From NCBI GenBank assembly GCA_944388145.1, contig CALXHQ010000001.1, positions 1 through 64,000 of the forward strand: a stretch of DNA of 64,000 bases. The letters run 5' to 3'. A program made the position numbers and the translations under genes. The stretch is from an uncultured Gemmiger sp. GTDB lineage: Bacteria > Bacillota > Clostridia > Oscillospirales > Ruminococcaceae. Under the pieces are notes generated by a model. The model saw only the letters and a list, made by a program, of their open reading frames with translations, was not told the origin of the DNA and did not search any database. The first letter of the stretch is position 1, and the number at the start of each line of letters is the position of its first letter. This document shows, piece after piece, positions 52,206-60,784 of this stretch.

Positions 52206-53537
52206 TCAGATCCCGGCGGGAACTGCAGTTTCCACCTTCGGGGTACCGCCGGCCAGATCCGCAGCAGTAACCGGGGCAACATCTTTGCCGCCGTTCTCCA
52301 GCCGCTCTTTGGCGACAGCCAGCATCAGCTTGATGCGGTTTTCCTGGTTAACGCGGGTGGCGCTTGGATCATAGTCCACGGGGGTGATATTAGCCTCCGG
52401 GTGCAGGGCGCGGATCTTGTTGATCATTCCCTTGCCCACAATATGATTGGGCAGACAGCCGAAGGGCTGCGCGCAGACGATGTTGGGGTAACCGCCCTCC
52501 ACCAGCTCGATCATCTCGGCGGTAAGCAGCCAGCCCTCCCCCATCTTGGCGCCCAGCGAGATGATGCCCTCCGGCTTTTTCATCAGCTCGCGGAAGGAAC
52601 CGGGGGCGTAGAAGCCGTGCTTGCGCAGCGCCTTGTTTTGCGCCTCGCCCACAGAATCCAGGTAGCCGAGCAGTGCGTCGGCACCTCCGGCTACGATGGC
52701 ATTGCCGCCGTAGAGATGTTGGGTGATGGTGTAGTTGGCGACGCAGTATTCCACAAATCCCATCAGACCGGGCAGGTTGACCTCACAATCCTGAGATTCC
52801 AGGAACTTTTCCAGATCGTTGTTGCCCAAGGGCGAATACTTGACATAGATTTCTCCCACAACGCCCACCTTGACCTTGGGGGTGCGGGTGACGGGAATCG
52901 TGGCGTAGTCGGCCACGATGGGCTCAAACTGGCGCTTCATGTCATGGGCGCTGTAATACTTGTCCTCATGCATCCAGCCCTGAATGGTCTTGATCCACTT
53001 CTGGGTCATGGCCTCAGCATCGCCGTGGCGATTCTCATAGGGATGGACCTGGTTGCGCAGGCTGGCCAACAAATCGCCGTAGAAGATCGCGGCAATGACC
53101 TTGCGGATCAATTTGGCGGTCAACGGGATGCCGCTGTCCTTCTCCAGGCCGGAAAAGTTCAGCGACGCCACCGGGATGTTTCCGTAGCCCGCCTTGACCA
53201 GCGCCTTGCGCAGCAGGGCAATATAGTTGGAGGCGCGGCAGCCGCCGCCGGTCTGGGTGATCAGCAATGCGGTGTGATCCAGGTCATATTTGCCGCTGTT
53301 GAGAGCGTCGATGAACTGGCCGATGACCAGCAGCGCCGGGTAGCAGGTATCGTTGTGGACATATTTCAGACCCAGCTGGGCGACCTCGCTGCCGCAGTTG
53401 CCCAGCACTTCCACATTGTAGCCCTCCCGTTCCAGGGCTGCCTGCATCAGGCTGAACTGGATAACCGCCATATTGGGGATCAGGATCTTGTGGGTGTGGA
53501 TCATGTCCTTGGTGAAATTGGGGGTAGTGTATTCCAT
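52206..53537 (-). CDS. 2-hydroxyacyl-CoA dehydratase (HgdB/DUF2229-associated) family protein
   Basis: A 443-residue protein with cysteine motifs NDTCYPALLVIGQF near residue 77, TGGGCRASNYIALL near 97, and CAQPFGCLPNHI near 360. These belong to the C-terminal, dehydratase-like part of the large acyl-CoA dehydratase activase-related proteins of anaerobes, which probably hold a [4Fe-4S] cluster. No substrate is known. It follows the 972-residue activase protein by 46 bases and is surely its partner. Confidence 0.8.
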   Translation of the reverse strand: MEYTTPNFTKDMIHTHKILIPNMAVIQFSLMQAALEREGYNVEVLGNCGSEVAQLGLKYVHNDTCYPALLVIGQFIDALNSGKYDLDHTALLITQTGGGCRASNYIALLRKALVKAGYGNIPVASLNFSGLEKDSGIPLTAKLIRKVIAAIFYGDLLASLRNQVHPYENRHGDAEAMTQKWIKTIQGWMHEDKYYSAHDMKRQFEPIVADYATIPVTRTPKVKVGVVGEIYVKYSPLGNNDLEKFLESQDCEVNLPGLMGFVEYCVANYTITQHLYGGNAIVAGGADALLGYLDSVGEAQNKALRKHGFYAPGSFRELMKKPEGIISLGAKMGEGWLLTAEMIELVEGGYPNIVCAQPFGCLPNHIVGKGMINKIRALHPEANITPVDYDPSATRVNQENRIKLMLAVAKERLENGGKDVAPVTAADLAGGTPKVETAVPAGI

Positions 53538-53583
53538 GGGATCTCCTCGCTATGCCAGGTGATGAAAAAAGCGAATGGTCCGG

Positions 53584-56502
53584 TCACATTTTGCCGTTGC
53601 GCTCATCCAGTGCGGCAAACAGGCTGCGCAGACGGATGTTGACGGCGCCCAGGTTGGTGATCTCGTCAATCTTGAGCTGGGTGTACAGCTTGCCGCCGGC
53701 CTGCAGAATCTCTCGGGTCTCGTCGGTGGTGATGGCATCCACACCGCAGCCGAAGGACACTAGCTGCACCAAATCCATATCCGGCTGAGTGGTGCAGTAT
53801 TTGGCCGCCGCATACAGGCGGCTGTGGTAGGTCCACTGGTTGAGCACCGTGGTCTTGAACGGCTGCACCCGGTCGGAGATGGAATCCTCAGTGACGACGG
53901 CGGCCCCCTGCTGGAGGATCAGCTTGTCAATGCCGTGGTTGATCTCCGGGTCCACATGGTAAGGCCGGCCTGCCAGCACAATGATACGGCGATGCTCTGC
54001 GCGGGCCTTCTCGATGATCTGCTCGCCCTTCTGGCGGATGAGCGCCATATGGCGGGCATACTCGGCGTAGGCGGCATCGATGGCCTGCTTGACCTCATGG
54101 CGAGGGATGCCGGGCAGGTATTTGTCCAGCAGCTTGGGCATCTTGGCGGTGAAGTCCTTACGGCGGGCAATATCGATGTACTCGTAAAAGAAGGGAATGT
54201 GCTCCAGCTCCGGGCAGTTGCCTGCCAGAACCTCGGGATAATAGGCAACCACCGGGCAATTGTAGTGGTTCTGGCCCAGGCCCTCATCCACATTGTAGGT
54301 CATGCAGGGGTAGAAGATCAGATCCACCCCCATCTTGGCCAGTTCGGCAATATGTCCATGACTGAGTTTGGCCGGGAAGCAGGCGGTATCGCTGGGAATG
54401 GTAGCCTGCCCTTCCTGATAAAGTTTGCGGCTGGACACCGGGCTGACAACCACCTCATAGCCCAGCGTGGTGAAAAAGCTGTGCCAGAAAGGCAGCAGCT
54501 CATACATATTCAGGCACAGCGGGATGCCAATCTTTTTGCCCCGCTTGCCGGCCACAGGCTTGTACTCCAGCAACAGCGACAGCTTGTAGGCGTACAGGTC
54601 AAGCGACTCGTCAGTGGCTTTGCCGGTAACCGGCTTCTCACAGCGGTTGCCGGAGATGAAGCGCTTGCCGTCGGCAAAGATATTGATGGTCAGCTGGCAA
54701 TGGTTGCCGCAGCCGTTGCACTGTACGGTATTGACCTTCTGGCTGAAATTCTTCAGCTGCTCAAGGGTGAGCACCGAGCTGATGTGACCCTCGGCAGTTT
54801 TGCTCTTGCCGTGAAGGGCAGCGCCATAGGCGCCCATCAGGCCGGCGATGTCGGGGCGGATGACGTTGACGTGCATTTCCTTTTCAAAGGCACGCAAAAC
54901 CGCCTCGTTGTAGAAAGTACCGCCCTGCACCACGATGTTGCGGCCCAGTTCCTCCGGGCTGGAGGCGCGGATGACCTTGTACAGCGCATTTTTGACCACC
55001 GAGATGGACAAACCGGCGCTGATGTTTTCGATGGAGGCACCGTCCTTCTGCGCCTGCTTAACCGACGAGTTCATGAACACGGTGCAGCGGCTGCCCAGAT
55101 CCACCGGGTGGTCGGCGAACAGGCCCAGAGCAGCAAATTCCTTGACATTGTAGCCCAACGCCTCGGCAAAGGTCTGCAGGAAGCTGCCGCAGCCGGAGGA
55201 ACAGGCCTCGTTCAGGAAGATATTGCTGATGGCACCGTCCTCGATCTTAAAGCACTTCATGTCCTGGCCGCCGATGTCGATAATAAAGTCCACATTGGGC
55301 ATAAAGTGCTTGGCGGCGGTGAAGTGAGCCACCGTTTCCACCAGGCTGTAATCGGCGTGGAAGGCATTTTTGACCAATGCTTCACCGTAGCCGGTGGTGG
55401 TAACACTGGCGATCTTCAGATTGGGATGCTTCTCATACAACTCAGTCAGCACCTGGCGCACCAGCGGGATGGGGTTGCCGTTGTTGGGCTGGTAGCTGGT
55501 GAACAGGATGTTCTTGTTGTCATCAATGACCACCAGCTTGATGGTTGTGGAACCGGAATCGATACCGATATGCACCGGCCCCACATCCGCTCCGAACGGC
55601 AGGCAGGGCACAGTGGCCTTCATGTGGCGTGCATGGAATTCCTCATATTCCTGCTTGCTGGCAAACAGCGGCGGCAGACTGGCGTAGGTGGAGGTGGCGC
55701 TGTAATCATCCAGCCGTTTTGCCACATCGTCCAGATCGAACGCCTCGTCGGCATAGAAAGCAGCGCCCAGCGCCACGTAGAGCAGGCTGTTTTCAGGGCA
55801 GGTTCCCTTGACATGCAGTGTTTCGTCAAAGCACTGGCGCAGCACGGTGGAGAAGGTCAGCGGGCCGCCCAGATACAGAACATTGCCCTTGATGGGGCGT
55901 CCCTGGGCCAGGCCGGCGATGGTCTGGTTGACCACCGCCTGGTAGATGGACCTGGCAATGTCCCCCGCCTGGGCACCCTGGTTGATCAGCGGCTGAATGT
56001 CGCTCTTGGCAAAAACGCCGCAGCGGGATGCAATGGTGTAGGTGCGGGTGGCCTTCTGGGCCGCCTTGTCCATCTCGTCGGCGGACATTTTCAGCAGGGT
56101 GGCCATCTGGTCGATGAAGGCGCCGGTGCCGCCGGCGCAGCTGCCGTTCATGCGAACCTCGGTGCCGTTGGTCAAAAAGAGGATCTTGGCATCCTCGCCG
56201 CCCAGCTCAATGATGCAGTCGGTGCCGGGGGCCAGGCGGTTGGCCGCCACACGGGTGGCGAACACCTCCTGCACAAAAGGCACCTTGCAGCTGTCTGCCA
56301 GGCCCATGCCGGCAGAGCCGGAGATGGCCAGAAGCGCTTTTTGTCCGTGAAGATAGTCCTTTTCAATGCGGGCCAGAATCTCATGGCCCTTCTCCAGAAT
56401 ATGACTGTAATGGCGTTCGTATGTGGAATATACCAGCTCATCAGCGTCGTTCAGCACAACGCACTTGATCGTGGTGGAACCGATATCCAGCCCGACTCTC
56501 AT
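53584..56502 (-). CDS. Tandem acyl-CoA dehydratase activase (BadF/BadG) protein with DUF2229
   Basis: A 972-residue protein with two ASKHA ATPase/activase modules. The first has GLDIGSTTIKC at the start, GGEDAKIL near 104 and SCAGGTGAFIDQM near 121; the second has GIDSGSTTIKL near 322, GGQDMKCF near 414 and CSSGCGSF near 432. The cysteines after the phosphate loops normally bridge a [4Fe-4S] cluster. The DUF2229 part follows (about 650-960). ATG 56502 has GGAGGG upstream. In relatives this and the next gene are often one protein of over 1,400 residues; function remains unknown. Confidence 0.88.
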   Translation of the reverse strand: MRVGLDIGSTTIKCVVLNDADELVYSTYERHYSHILEKGHEILARIEKDYLHGQKALLAISGSAGMGLADSCKVPFVQEVFATRVAANRLAPGTDCIIELGGEDAKILFLTNGTEVRMNGSCAGGTGAFIDQMATLLKMSADEMDKAAQKATRTYTIASRCGVFAKSDIQPLINQGAQAGDIARSIYQAVVNQTIAGLAQGRPIKGNVLYLGGPLTFSTVLRQCFDETLHVKGTCPENSLLYVALGAAFYADEAFDLDDVAKRLDDYSATSTYASLPPLFASKQEYEEFHARHMKATVPCLPFGADVGPVHIGIDSGSTTIKLVVIDDNKNILFTSYQPNNGNPIPLVRQVLTELYEKHPNLKIASVTTTGYGEALVKNAFHADYSLVETVAHFTAAKHFMPNVDFIIDIGGQDMKCFKIEDGAISNIFLNEACSSGCGSFLQTFAEALGYNVKEFAALGLFADHPVDLGSRCTVFMNSSVKQAQKDGASIENISAGLSISVVKNALYKVIRASSPEELGRNIVVQGGTFYNEAVLRAFEKEMHVNVIRPDIAGLMGAYGAALHGKSKTAEGHISSVLTLEQLKNFSQKVNTVQCNGCGNHCQLTINIFADGKRFISGNRCEKPVTGKATDESLDLYAYKLSLLLEYKPVAGKRGKKIGIPLCLNMYELLPFWHSFFTTLGYEVVVSPVSSRKLYQEGQATIPSDTACFPAKLSHGHIAELAKMGVDLIFYPCMTYNVDEGLGQNHYNCPVVAYYPEVLAGNCPELEHIPFFYEYIDIARRKDFTAKMPKLLDKYLPGIPRHEVKQAIDAAYAEYARHMALIRQKGEQIIEKARAEHRRIIVLAGRPYHVDPEINHGIDKLILQQGAAVVTEDSISDRVQPFKTTVLNQWTYHSRLYAAAKYCTTQPDMDLVQLVSFGCGVDAITTDETREILQAGGKLYTQLKIDEITNLGAVNIRLRSLFAALDERNGKM

Positions 56503-56640
56503 TCGATGTTGCCCTCCCGAAAAATGCATAAGTAGGTTTTAGGGGATGCCGTCGTGCGGCATTCTGCCGCATGCAGCCAGTGTGTCCGCCGCCGCACGTT
56601 TTGCCCAATGGCGCAGGCGCACAGCAGCTCATATTGGGCA

Positions 56641-56658
56641 GTGGGCCGGCAGGCCCAC
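56641..56658 (-). other. Hairpin in the long leader of the activase gene
   Basis: GTGGGCC and GGCCCAC form a stem near the 5' end of a leader of about 180 bases (56502-56679). Another stem, TGCGGC/GCCGCA near 56557-56575, follows. No known riboswitch pattern was recognised. Confidence 0.45.
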
Positions 56659-56685
56659 GCCACAACAGACAAAAGAAATCAATAT

Positions 56686-56714
56686 ATTGTAGCGCAAAGC
56701 ACGAATTTTGGCAA
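56686..56714 (-). promoter_or_regulatory. Promoter of the activase/dehydratase pair
   Basis: Minus strand TTGCCA (56714-56709), 17 bases, TACAAT (56691-56686). Confidence 0.82.
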
Positions 56715-56786
56715 GATGCCGCAACGGAAAACTTCCGCCGGCCAAAAATAGCGGCGTCCCGGCGAGAGGAAATATTGCAGACGGGA

Positions 56787-56824
56787 AAACAGCGCACCGG
56801 TCCCTGTTCCGGTGCGCTGTTTCT
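56787..56824. terminator. Perfect hairpin upstream of the queC remnant
   Basis: AAACAGCGCACCGG and CCGGTGCGCTGTTT (about 56787-56822) form a 14-bp stem with an 8-base loop. T bases on both sides make it usable in both directions. It may end a small RNA or insulate the divergent units. Confidence 0.6.
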
Positions 56825-56867
56825 GGGGGATCACCCCCATGCCAAAAGAAGAAAAAGAGGAGCGGAG

Positions 56868-56948
56868 ATGAAAAAGATAGAAGCGGTGGTCCTCAATTCA
56901 GGGTCCCTGTTCCCTTGGCGGTGCGTCCCTGTTTGCTCCGCCTCTTGA
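56868..56948 (+). pseudogene. N-terminal remnant of queC
   Basis: A 26-codon frame starting MKKIEAVVLNSG with a good GAGGAGC site 5-6 bases upstream. This is the opening of clostridial QueC (7-cyano-7-deazaguanine synthase), where the ATP-loop normally continues SGGLDSTTC. Here the similarity ends after NSG and a stop follows, so most of the gene is missing. Located 160 bases before queH, another queuosine gene. The overlapping inverted repeat GTCCTCAA (56889-56896) and TTGAGGAC (56945-56952) could instead point to a structured RNA. Confidence 0.5.
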
Positions 56949-57018
56949 GGACAGTTTTATAATACCGGCAAATTGTGACAAAATAGTGACAAAATCTTCA
57001 ACATTTCACGAAAGAAGT

Positions 57019-57024
57019 TATAAT
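57019..57024 (+). promoter_or_regulatory. -10 element of queH
   Basis: TATAAT at 57019-57024 with only a weak TTCAAC about 16 bases upstream. Leader of about 80 bases. Confidence 0.6.
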
Positions 57025-57107
57025 GAATTGTGAATGAAAGGTTGCCGCCCGGGCAGACAGCCTGCCGGTGTCACACAAGCCGCATTGATGGAAAGAGAGT
57101 ATACGCC

Positions 57108-57728
57108 ATGCCCAACCGCATCAACTACGAGAAAGAGATGGAAAAGACGCTGGACGCACTGGCTGCCGCAGGCGAAAAGCCAAAACTTTTGCTGCACGCC
57201 TGCTGTGCCCCCTGTTCCAGCGCCACGCTGGAACGACTGGCCGGGCACTTTGACCTGACTATCCTGTATTACAATCCCAACATTTACCCGCCGGAGGAAT
57301 ACCACCGCCGCGAGAGCGAGCTGGAACGCTTTGTGAAGGATGCAGGTTACGCCGGCGTTGCCGTGATTGAGCTGCCCTACGAACCGCAGGAATTTTACGA
57401 TGCAGTCAAAGGGCTGGAGGAGGAACCGGAGCGGGGCGCACGCTGCACCGTCTGTTACCGGCTGCGGCTGGAACGGGCTGCCCAGTATGCGGCGAAACAC
57501 GGGTTTCCATGGTTTACCACTACACTGTCCATCTCGCCGGTAAAGGACCCCGTGCGCCTGAACACCATTGGTATGGAGCTGGCAAAGCAATACGGACTGC
57601 ACTACCTGCAAAGTGAATTTCGAAAGAAAGACGGCTACAAGCGCAGCCTGGTGCTGAGCGCCGAGTACGGCCTGTACCGGCAGGATTACTGCGGGTGCGA
57701 GTTCAGCAAGCGGGCACGCGGTGTATAA
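57108..57728 (+). CDS. queH: Epoxyqueuosine reductase QueH
   Basis: A 206-residue enzyme reducing epoxyqueuosine to queuosine in tRNA, the cobalamin-independent alternative to QueG. Conserved cysteines: HACCAPCSS near residue 29, ARCTVCYRLRL near 110, and YCGCEFS near 197, which bind a [4Fe-4S] cluster and a second metal. YNPNIYPPEEY near 53 is also typical. ATG 57108 was chosen over the frame start at 57030 since MPNRINYEKEM is the usual beginning and GAGAG lies upstream. Confidence 0.93.
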   Translation: MPNRINYEKEMEKTLDALAAAGEKPKLLLHACCAPCSSATLERLAGHFDLTILYYNPNIYPPEEYHRRESELERFVKDAGYAGVAVIELPYEPQEFYDAVKGLEEEPERGARCTVCYRLRLERAAQYAAKHGFPWFTTTLSISPVKDPVRLNTIGMELAKQYGLHYLQSEFRKKDGYKRSLVLSAEYGLYRQDYCGCEFSKRARGV

Positions 57729-57877
57729 CGCATATGCTCCGCCGGCAATGCTGTGTGGCAGCGAACGGGCGTATGCCGGGAAGAGCCGCTATCAGGGGGG
57801 GTATCCGTGTTTCCGGCGGCGCGGGACAGCTTGTGCAGTTGGTTCCTGAAAGGTACCGCGCACCGGCTCGAAACCTG

Positions 57878-57905
57878 TTGACATCCCCTGATTCTATGGT
57901 ACAAT
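57878..57905 (+). promoter_or_regulatory. Promoter of the polyamine operon leader
   Basis: TTGACA (57878-57883), 16 bases, TACAAT (57900-57905). Transcript expected from about 57912. Between queH (57728) and here nothing else was recognised. Confidence 0.82.
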
Positions 57906-57911
57906 AAATGT

Positions 57912-58308
57912 GGTATGCATAGATGTTGCTGCGGCACTTCTCATGCAAATATATTTGGCCGGGCGGGTGTTCCGCCTAAAGCTCATCGGACAGGGCTGGC
58001 CGCTGCCGCGTGCGGTGTAAGGCACCGCAATTATTGATGAACCTTTCGGTTCAAATTTTATAAGTTGGTCCCCTTTCCCGTGCGAACGCACACCACTTGT
58101 GAAACGTCAATAAGAGTAGGTAAAGTATATTTGCTGGGGCGCAGGTTTTGCGCCAAAACTCTGAAGTGTACGGATCAGGCATCTGGATGCTGGCAACCTC
58201 CCTGCGGGCAGTATCGCGCCCGTTGCAGGCAGATTGTGTTTTCCGTATCTGTGTTTTGCAGGCAGTGTGTCTCGCCTTTTTCAGCGGGCACTGCCTGCTT
58301 TTCTTTTG
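57912..58308 (+). ncRNA. Long structured leader of the polyamine operon, two related modules
   Basis: About 395 bases lie between promoter and terminator, with no open frame. Two segments share a layout: TATATTTG (57950-57957 and 58126-58133), a short spacer, a GC stem-loop with a five-base loop (GGCGG-GTGTT-CCGCC; GGCGCA-GGTTT-TGCGCC) and an AAA.CTC tail. In the second, AGAGT (from 58113) can pair with ACTCT after the stem. A hairpin TGAACC-TTTC-GGTTCA (58038-58053) with AATTTTA ends the first module. I could not match it to a riboswitch class I know; it may be a tandem riboswitch or another regulatory RNA. Confidence 0.6.
58258..58308 (+). terminator. Terminator at the end of the polyamine leader
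   Basis: GCAGGCAGTG (58258-58267) pairs perfectly with CACTGCCTGC (58289-58298), followed by TTTTCTTTT. It lies 65 bases before the speA start, so it would stop transcription before the operon unless prevented. Confidence 0.88.
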
Positions 58309-58372
58309 TCCGCGCCGGGCCTGCTCGTGCTCCGGCTGCGGGGATCATGCTTGAACGCAGGAGGAATGAGAT

Positions 58373-59824
58373 TTGGACAAGGAACGCCAAAAGCAGGCGC
58401 CGATCTACACGGCGCTGGAACGGTTCCGCCGCCAGCGGGTGGTACCTTTTGACGTGCCGGGCCACAAGCGCGGCCGCGGCAATCCCGAGCTGGTACAGCT
58501 GCTGGGCGAACGGTGCGTGAGCATCGACGTTAACTCAATGAAGCCGCTGGATAACCTGTGCCATCCGGTATCGGTCATCAAGGAGGCGGAGGAACTGGCT
58601 GCCGATGCTTTCGGCGCGGCCAACGCCTTTTTGATGGTGGGCGGCACCACCTCCTCCGTGCAGGGGATGGTATTGTCTGTCTGCAAGCCGGGCGACAAGA
58701 TCATCCTGCCCCGCAACGTGCACAAAAGTGCCATCAACGCGCTGGTGCTGTGCGGCGCCACCCCGGTCTACATCGATCCCAAGGTGGACAAGCGGCTGGG
58801 CATCCCCCTGGGCATGGAAGTGGAGGACGTGCGCGCCGCCATGGAGGCCAACCCGGACGCGGTGGCCGTTTTTATCAACAATCCCACCTATTACGGCATC
58901 TGCTCCGACCTGAAAACGCTGGTCAAGCTGGCGCATGAGCACAATATGCTTGCCCTGGTGGACGAGGCCCATGGCACCCACCTGTATTTCGGCCCTGGCC
59001 TGCCCTGCCCCGCCATGAAGGCCGGGGCTGACATGGCCGCCGTTTCGATGCACAAGTCCGGCGGCAGCCTGACCCAGAGCTCGCTGCTTTTGCTGGGCCC
59101 CGCCATGGACGCCGGGTATGTGTCCAGCGTCATCAACCTGACGCAGACCACCAGCGCCAGCTATCTGCTGATGGCCAGCCTGGACATTTCCCGCCGGAAC
59201 CTGGCGCTGCGCGGGGCCGAGAGTTTCTCCCGCGTGGTGGATATGGCCGAGTATGCCCGCCGGGAGATCAACGACATCGGCGGCTATTACGCCTACGGGT
59301 CCGAACTGATCAACGGCGGCAGCATCTACGATTTTGACGTGACCAAGCTGGCCGTCTACACCCGCGGCATCGGCCTGACCGGCATCGAGGTCTACGACCT
59401 ACTGCGGGACGAGTACGACATCCAGGTGGAATTTGGCGACCTTTCCAACATGCTGGCCTACATCTCCATTGGCGACCGCATCCAGGACATTGAGCGCCTG
59501 GTGGGCGCACTGGCGGACATCAAGCGGCTGTACTCCAAGCCGGAGACTAACATCTTTACTTCGGAGTACATCACCCCCATTGTGGCGGCCACCCCGCAGC
59601 GGGCTTTCTATGCCGAGAAGGAGTGCCTGCCCATCGAGGACACCGCCGGGCGCATCTGCAGCGAGTTCGTCATGTGCTACCCGCCGGGCATCCCCATCCT
59701 GGCCCCGGGCGAAGTGATTACCAAAGACATTATCGACTACATCCAGTTTGCCATGGAAAAGGGCTGCTCGATGCAGGGGCCGGCCAGCTCGGATATTTCG
59801 CACCTGTATGTGTTGAAGGAGTGA
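58373..59824 (+). CDS. speA: Arginine decarboxylase (Orn/Lys/Arg decarboxylase family, fold I)
   Basis: A 483-residue PLP decarboxylase. VPGHKRGRG near residue 28, the DEAH motif at 197-200 and Lys228 in SMHKSGGSL, which binds PLP, are conserved. The family acts on arginine, lysine or ornithine; linked agmatine deiminase makes arginine the best choice, giving agmatine. It starts with TTG at 58373, GGAGG 9 bases upstream. Lengths of about 480 are normal for this short form lacking a wing domain. First gene of the polyamine operon. Confidence 0.9.
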   Translation: MDKERQKQAPIYTALERFRRQRVVPFDVPGHKRGRGNPELVQLLGERCVSIDVNSMKPLDNLCHPVSVIKEAEELAADAFGAANAFLMVGGTTSSVQGMVLSVCKPGDKIILPRNVHKSAINALVLCGATPVYIDPKVDKRLGIPLGMEVEDVRAAMEANPDAVAVFINNPTYYGICSDLKTLVKLAHEHNMLALVDEAHGTHLYFGPGLPCPAMKAGADMAAVSMHKSGGSLTQSSLLLLGPAMDAGYVSSVINLTQTTSASYLLMASLDISRRNLALRGAESFSRVVDMAEYARREINDIGGYYAYGSELINGGSIYDFDVTKLAVYTRGIGLTGIEVYDLLRDEYDIQVEFGDLSNMLAYISIGDRIQDIERLVGALADIKRLYSKPETNIFTSEYITPIVAATPQRAFYAEKECLPIEDTAGRICSEFVMCYPPGIPILAPGEVITKDIIDYIQFAMEKGCSMQGPASSDISHLYVLKE

Positions 59825-59828
59825 TCGT

Positions 59829-60692
59829 ATGCAGGATATGGACCTGTGGTTCGGTGAACTGCACACCGATAACGTGAAGCTGAGCATCCGCGTGGAGCAG
59901 CAGCTGTTCCACGGAGAGAGCGAGTTCCAGCGCATTGATGTGTTCGATTCGCCGGAATTCGGACGGTTTCTGACCTCGGACGGCAGTGTGATCTTTTCTG
60001 AGAAGGACGAGTTCACCTACGATGAGATGATCGTCCATGTGCCCATGGCGGTGCACCCCAACGTGCGCCGGGTGCTGGTGCTGGGCGGCGGCGATGGCGG
60101 TGTGGCCCGTGAGTTGTCCCAGTATGACGAGATTGAGGTCATCGATGTGGTGGAACCGGACAAGCTGTTTGTGGATGTCTGCTGCAAATACTTTCCGGAC
60201 AACGCCTGCGGTCTGCGGGACAGCCGGGTGCGCATCTTTTATGAGGACGGCCTGAAATTCCTGCGCACCAAGTCGGACGATTACGACCTGATCATCAACG
60301 ACTGCACCGACCCGCTGGGGCACGCAGCCGGGCTGTTCACCAAGGAGTTTTACGGCAGCTGCTACAAAGCTCTGCACGAGGACGGCATCATGGTGTACCA
60401 GCACGGCAGCCCTTTCTACGACGAGGACGAGGAAACCTGCCGCGCCATGCACAAGCGGGCCTATCGCAGCTTCCCCATCAGCCGGGTGTACCAGGCGCAC
60501 ATTCCCACCTGCCCGGCGGGCTACTGGCTGTTCGGGTTTGCCTCCAAAAAGTACCACCCGCTGAAGGATTTTGACGCTGCCCGCTGGGATGCGCGGCACA
60601 TCAAAACCTGGTACTACTCCACCCACCTGCACCGTGGTGCTTTTATGCTGCCGCGGTATGTGGAAGAATTGCTGGAAGAGGAGGAAAGCTGA
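59829..60692 (+). CDS. speE: Spermidine synthase-type aminopropyltransferase
   Basis: A 287-residue enzyme with the Rossmann fold of SpeE: LHTDNVKLSIRVEQQLFHGES near residue 12, DGSVIFSEKDEFTYDEMIVH near 52, the nucleotide loop VLGGGDGGVAREL near 82 and DCTDPLGHAAGLFTKEFY near 157. It normally transfers aminopropyl from decarboxylated S-adenosylmethionine to putrescine. No speD gene is nearby, so the donor source is unknown. Four bases after speA. Confidence 0.9.
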   Translation: MQDMDLWFGELHTDNVKLSIRVEQQLFHGESEFQRIDVFDSPEFGRFLTSDGSVIFSEKDEFTYDEMIVHVPMAVHPNVRRVLVLGGGDGGVARELSQYDEIEVIDVVEPDKLFVDVCCKYFPDNACGLRDSRVRIFYEDGLKFLRTKSDDYDLIINDCTDPLGHAAGLFTKEFYGSCYKALHEDGIMVYQHGSPFYDEDEETCRAMHKRAYRSFPISRVYQAHIPTCPAGYWLFGFASKKYHPLKDFDAARWDARHIKTWYYSTHLHRGAFMLPRYVEELLEEEES

Positions 60693-60726
60693 ACCGCCCA
60701 CATTCCTCATTGTTGGCCTTCCGCCC

Positions 60727-60760
60727 TTTGAACCCACAAGTTTGAACCAAACTTTGAACC
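60727..60760 (+). repeat. Three TTTGAACC direct repeats between speE and the CANSDH gene
   Basis: TTTGAACC starts at 60727, 60741 and 60753, spaced 14 and 12 bases, in the 92-base gap before a strong AAAGGAG ribosome site. Confidence 0.6.
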
Positions 60761-60784
60761 CAACCAAAAAAGGAGTGTATTTTT

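Noticed and set aside
53824-56535. 903-codon open frame opposite the activase gene
   Set aside because: Antisense to a conserved protein with clear motifs and promoter; no translation signal.
56787-56870. PreQ1 riboswitch before the queC remnant
   Set aside because: No preQ1-I pseudoknot pattern (short stem, CA loop, A-rich tail); the hairpin is a plain perfect stem. PreQ1-III could not be judged from memory.
57946-57957. CAAATATATTTG palindrome as an operator
   Set aside because: Part of the repeated TATATTTG module inside the leader RNA; only one of the two copies is palindromic.
57912-58308. 6S RNA, RNase P RNA or tmRNA as identity of the leader RNA
   Set aside because: No tRNA-like end, no RNase P conserved core (GAGGAAAGUC), and no closed 6S-like long duplex; location and terminator fit an mRNA leader better.
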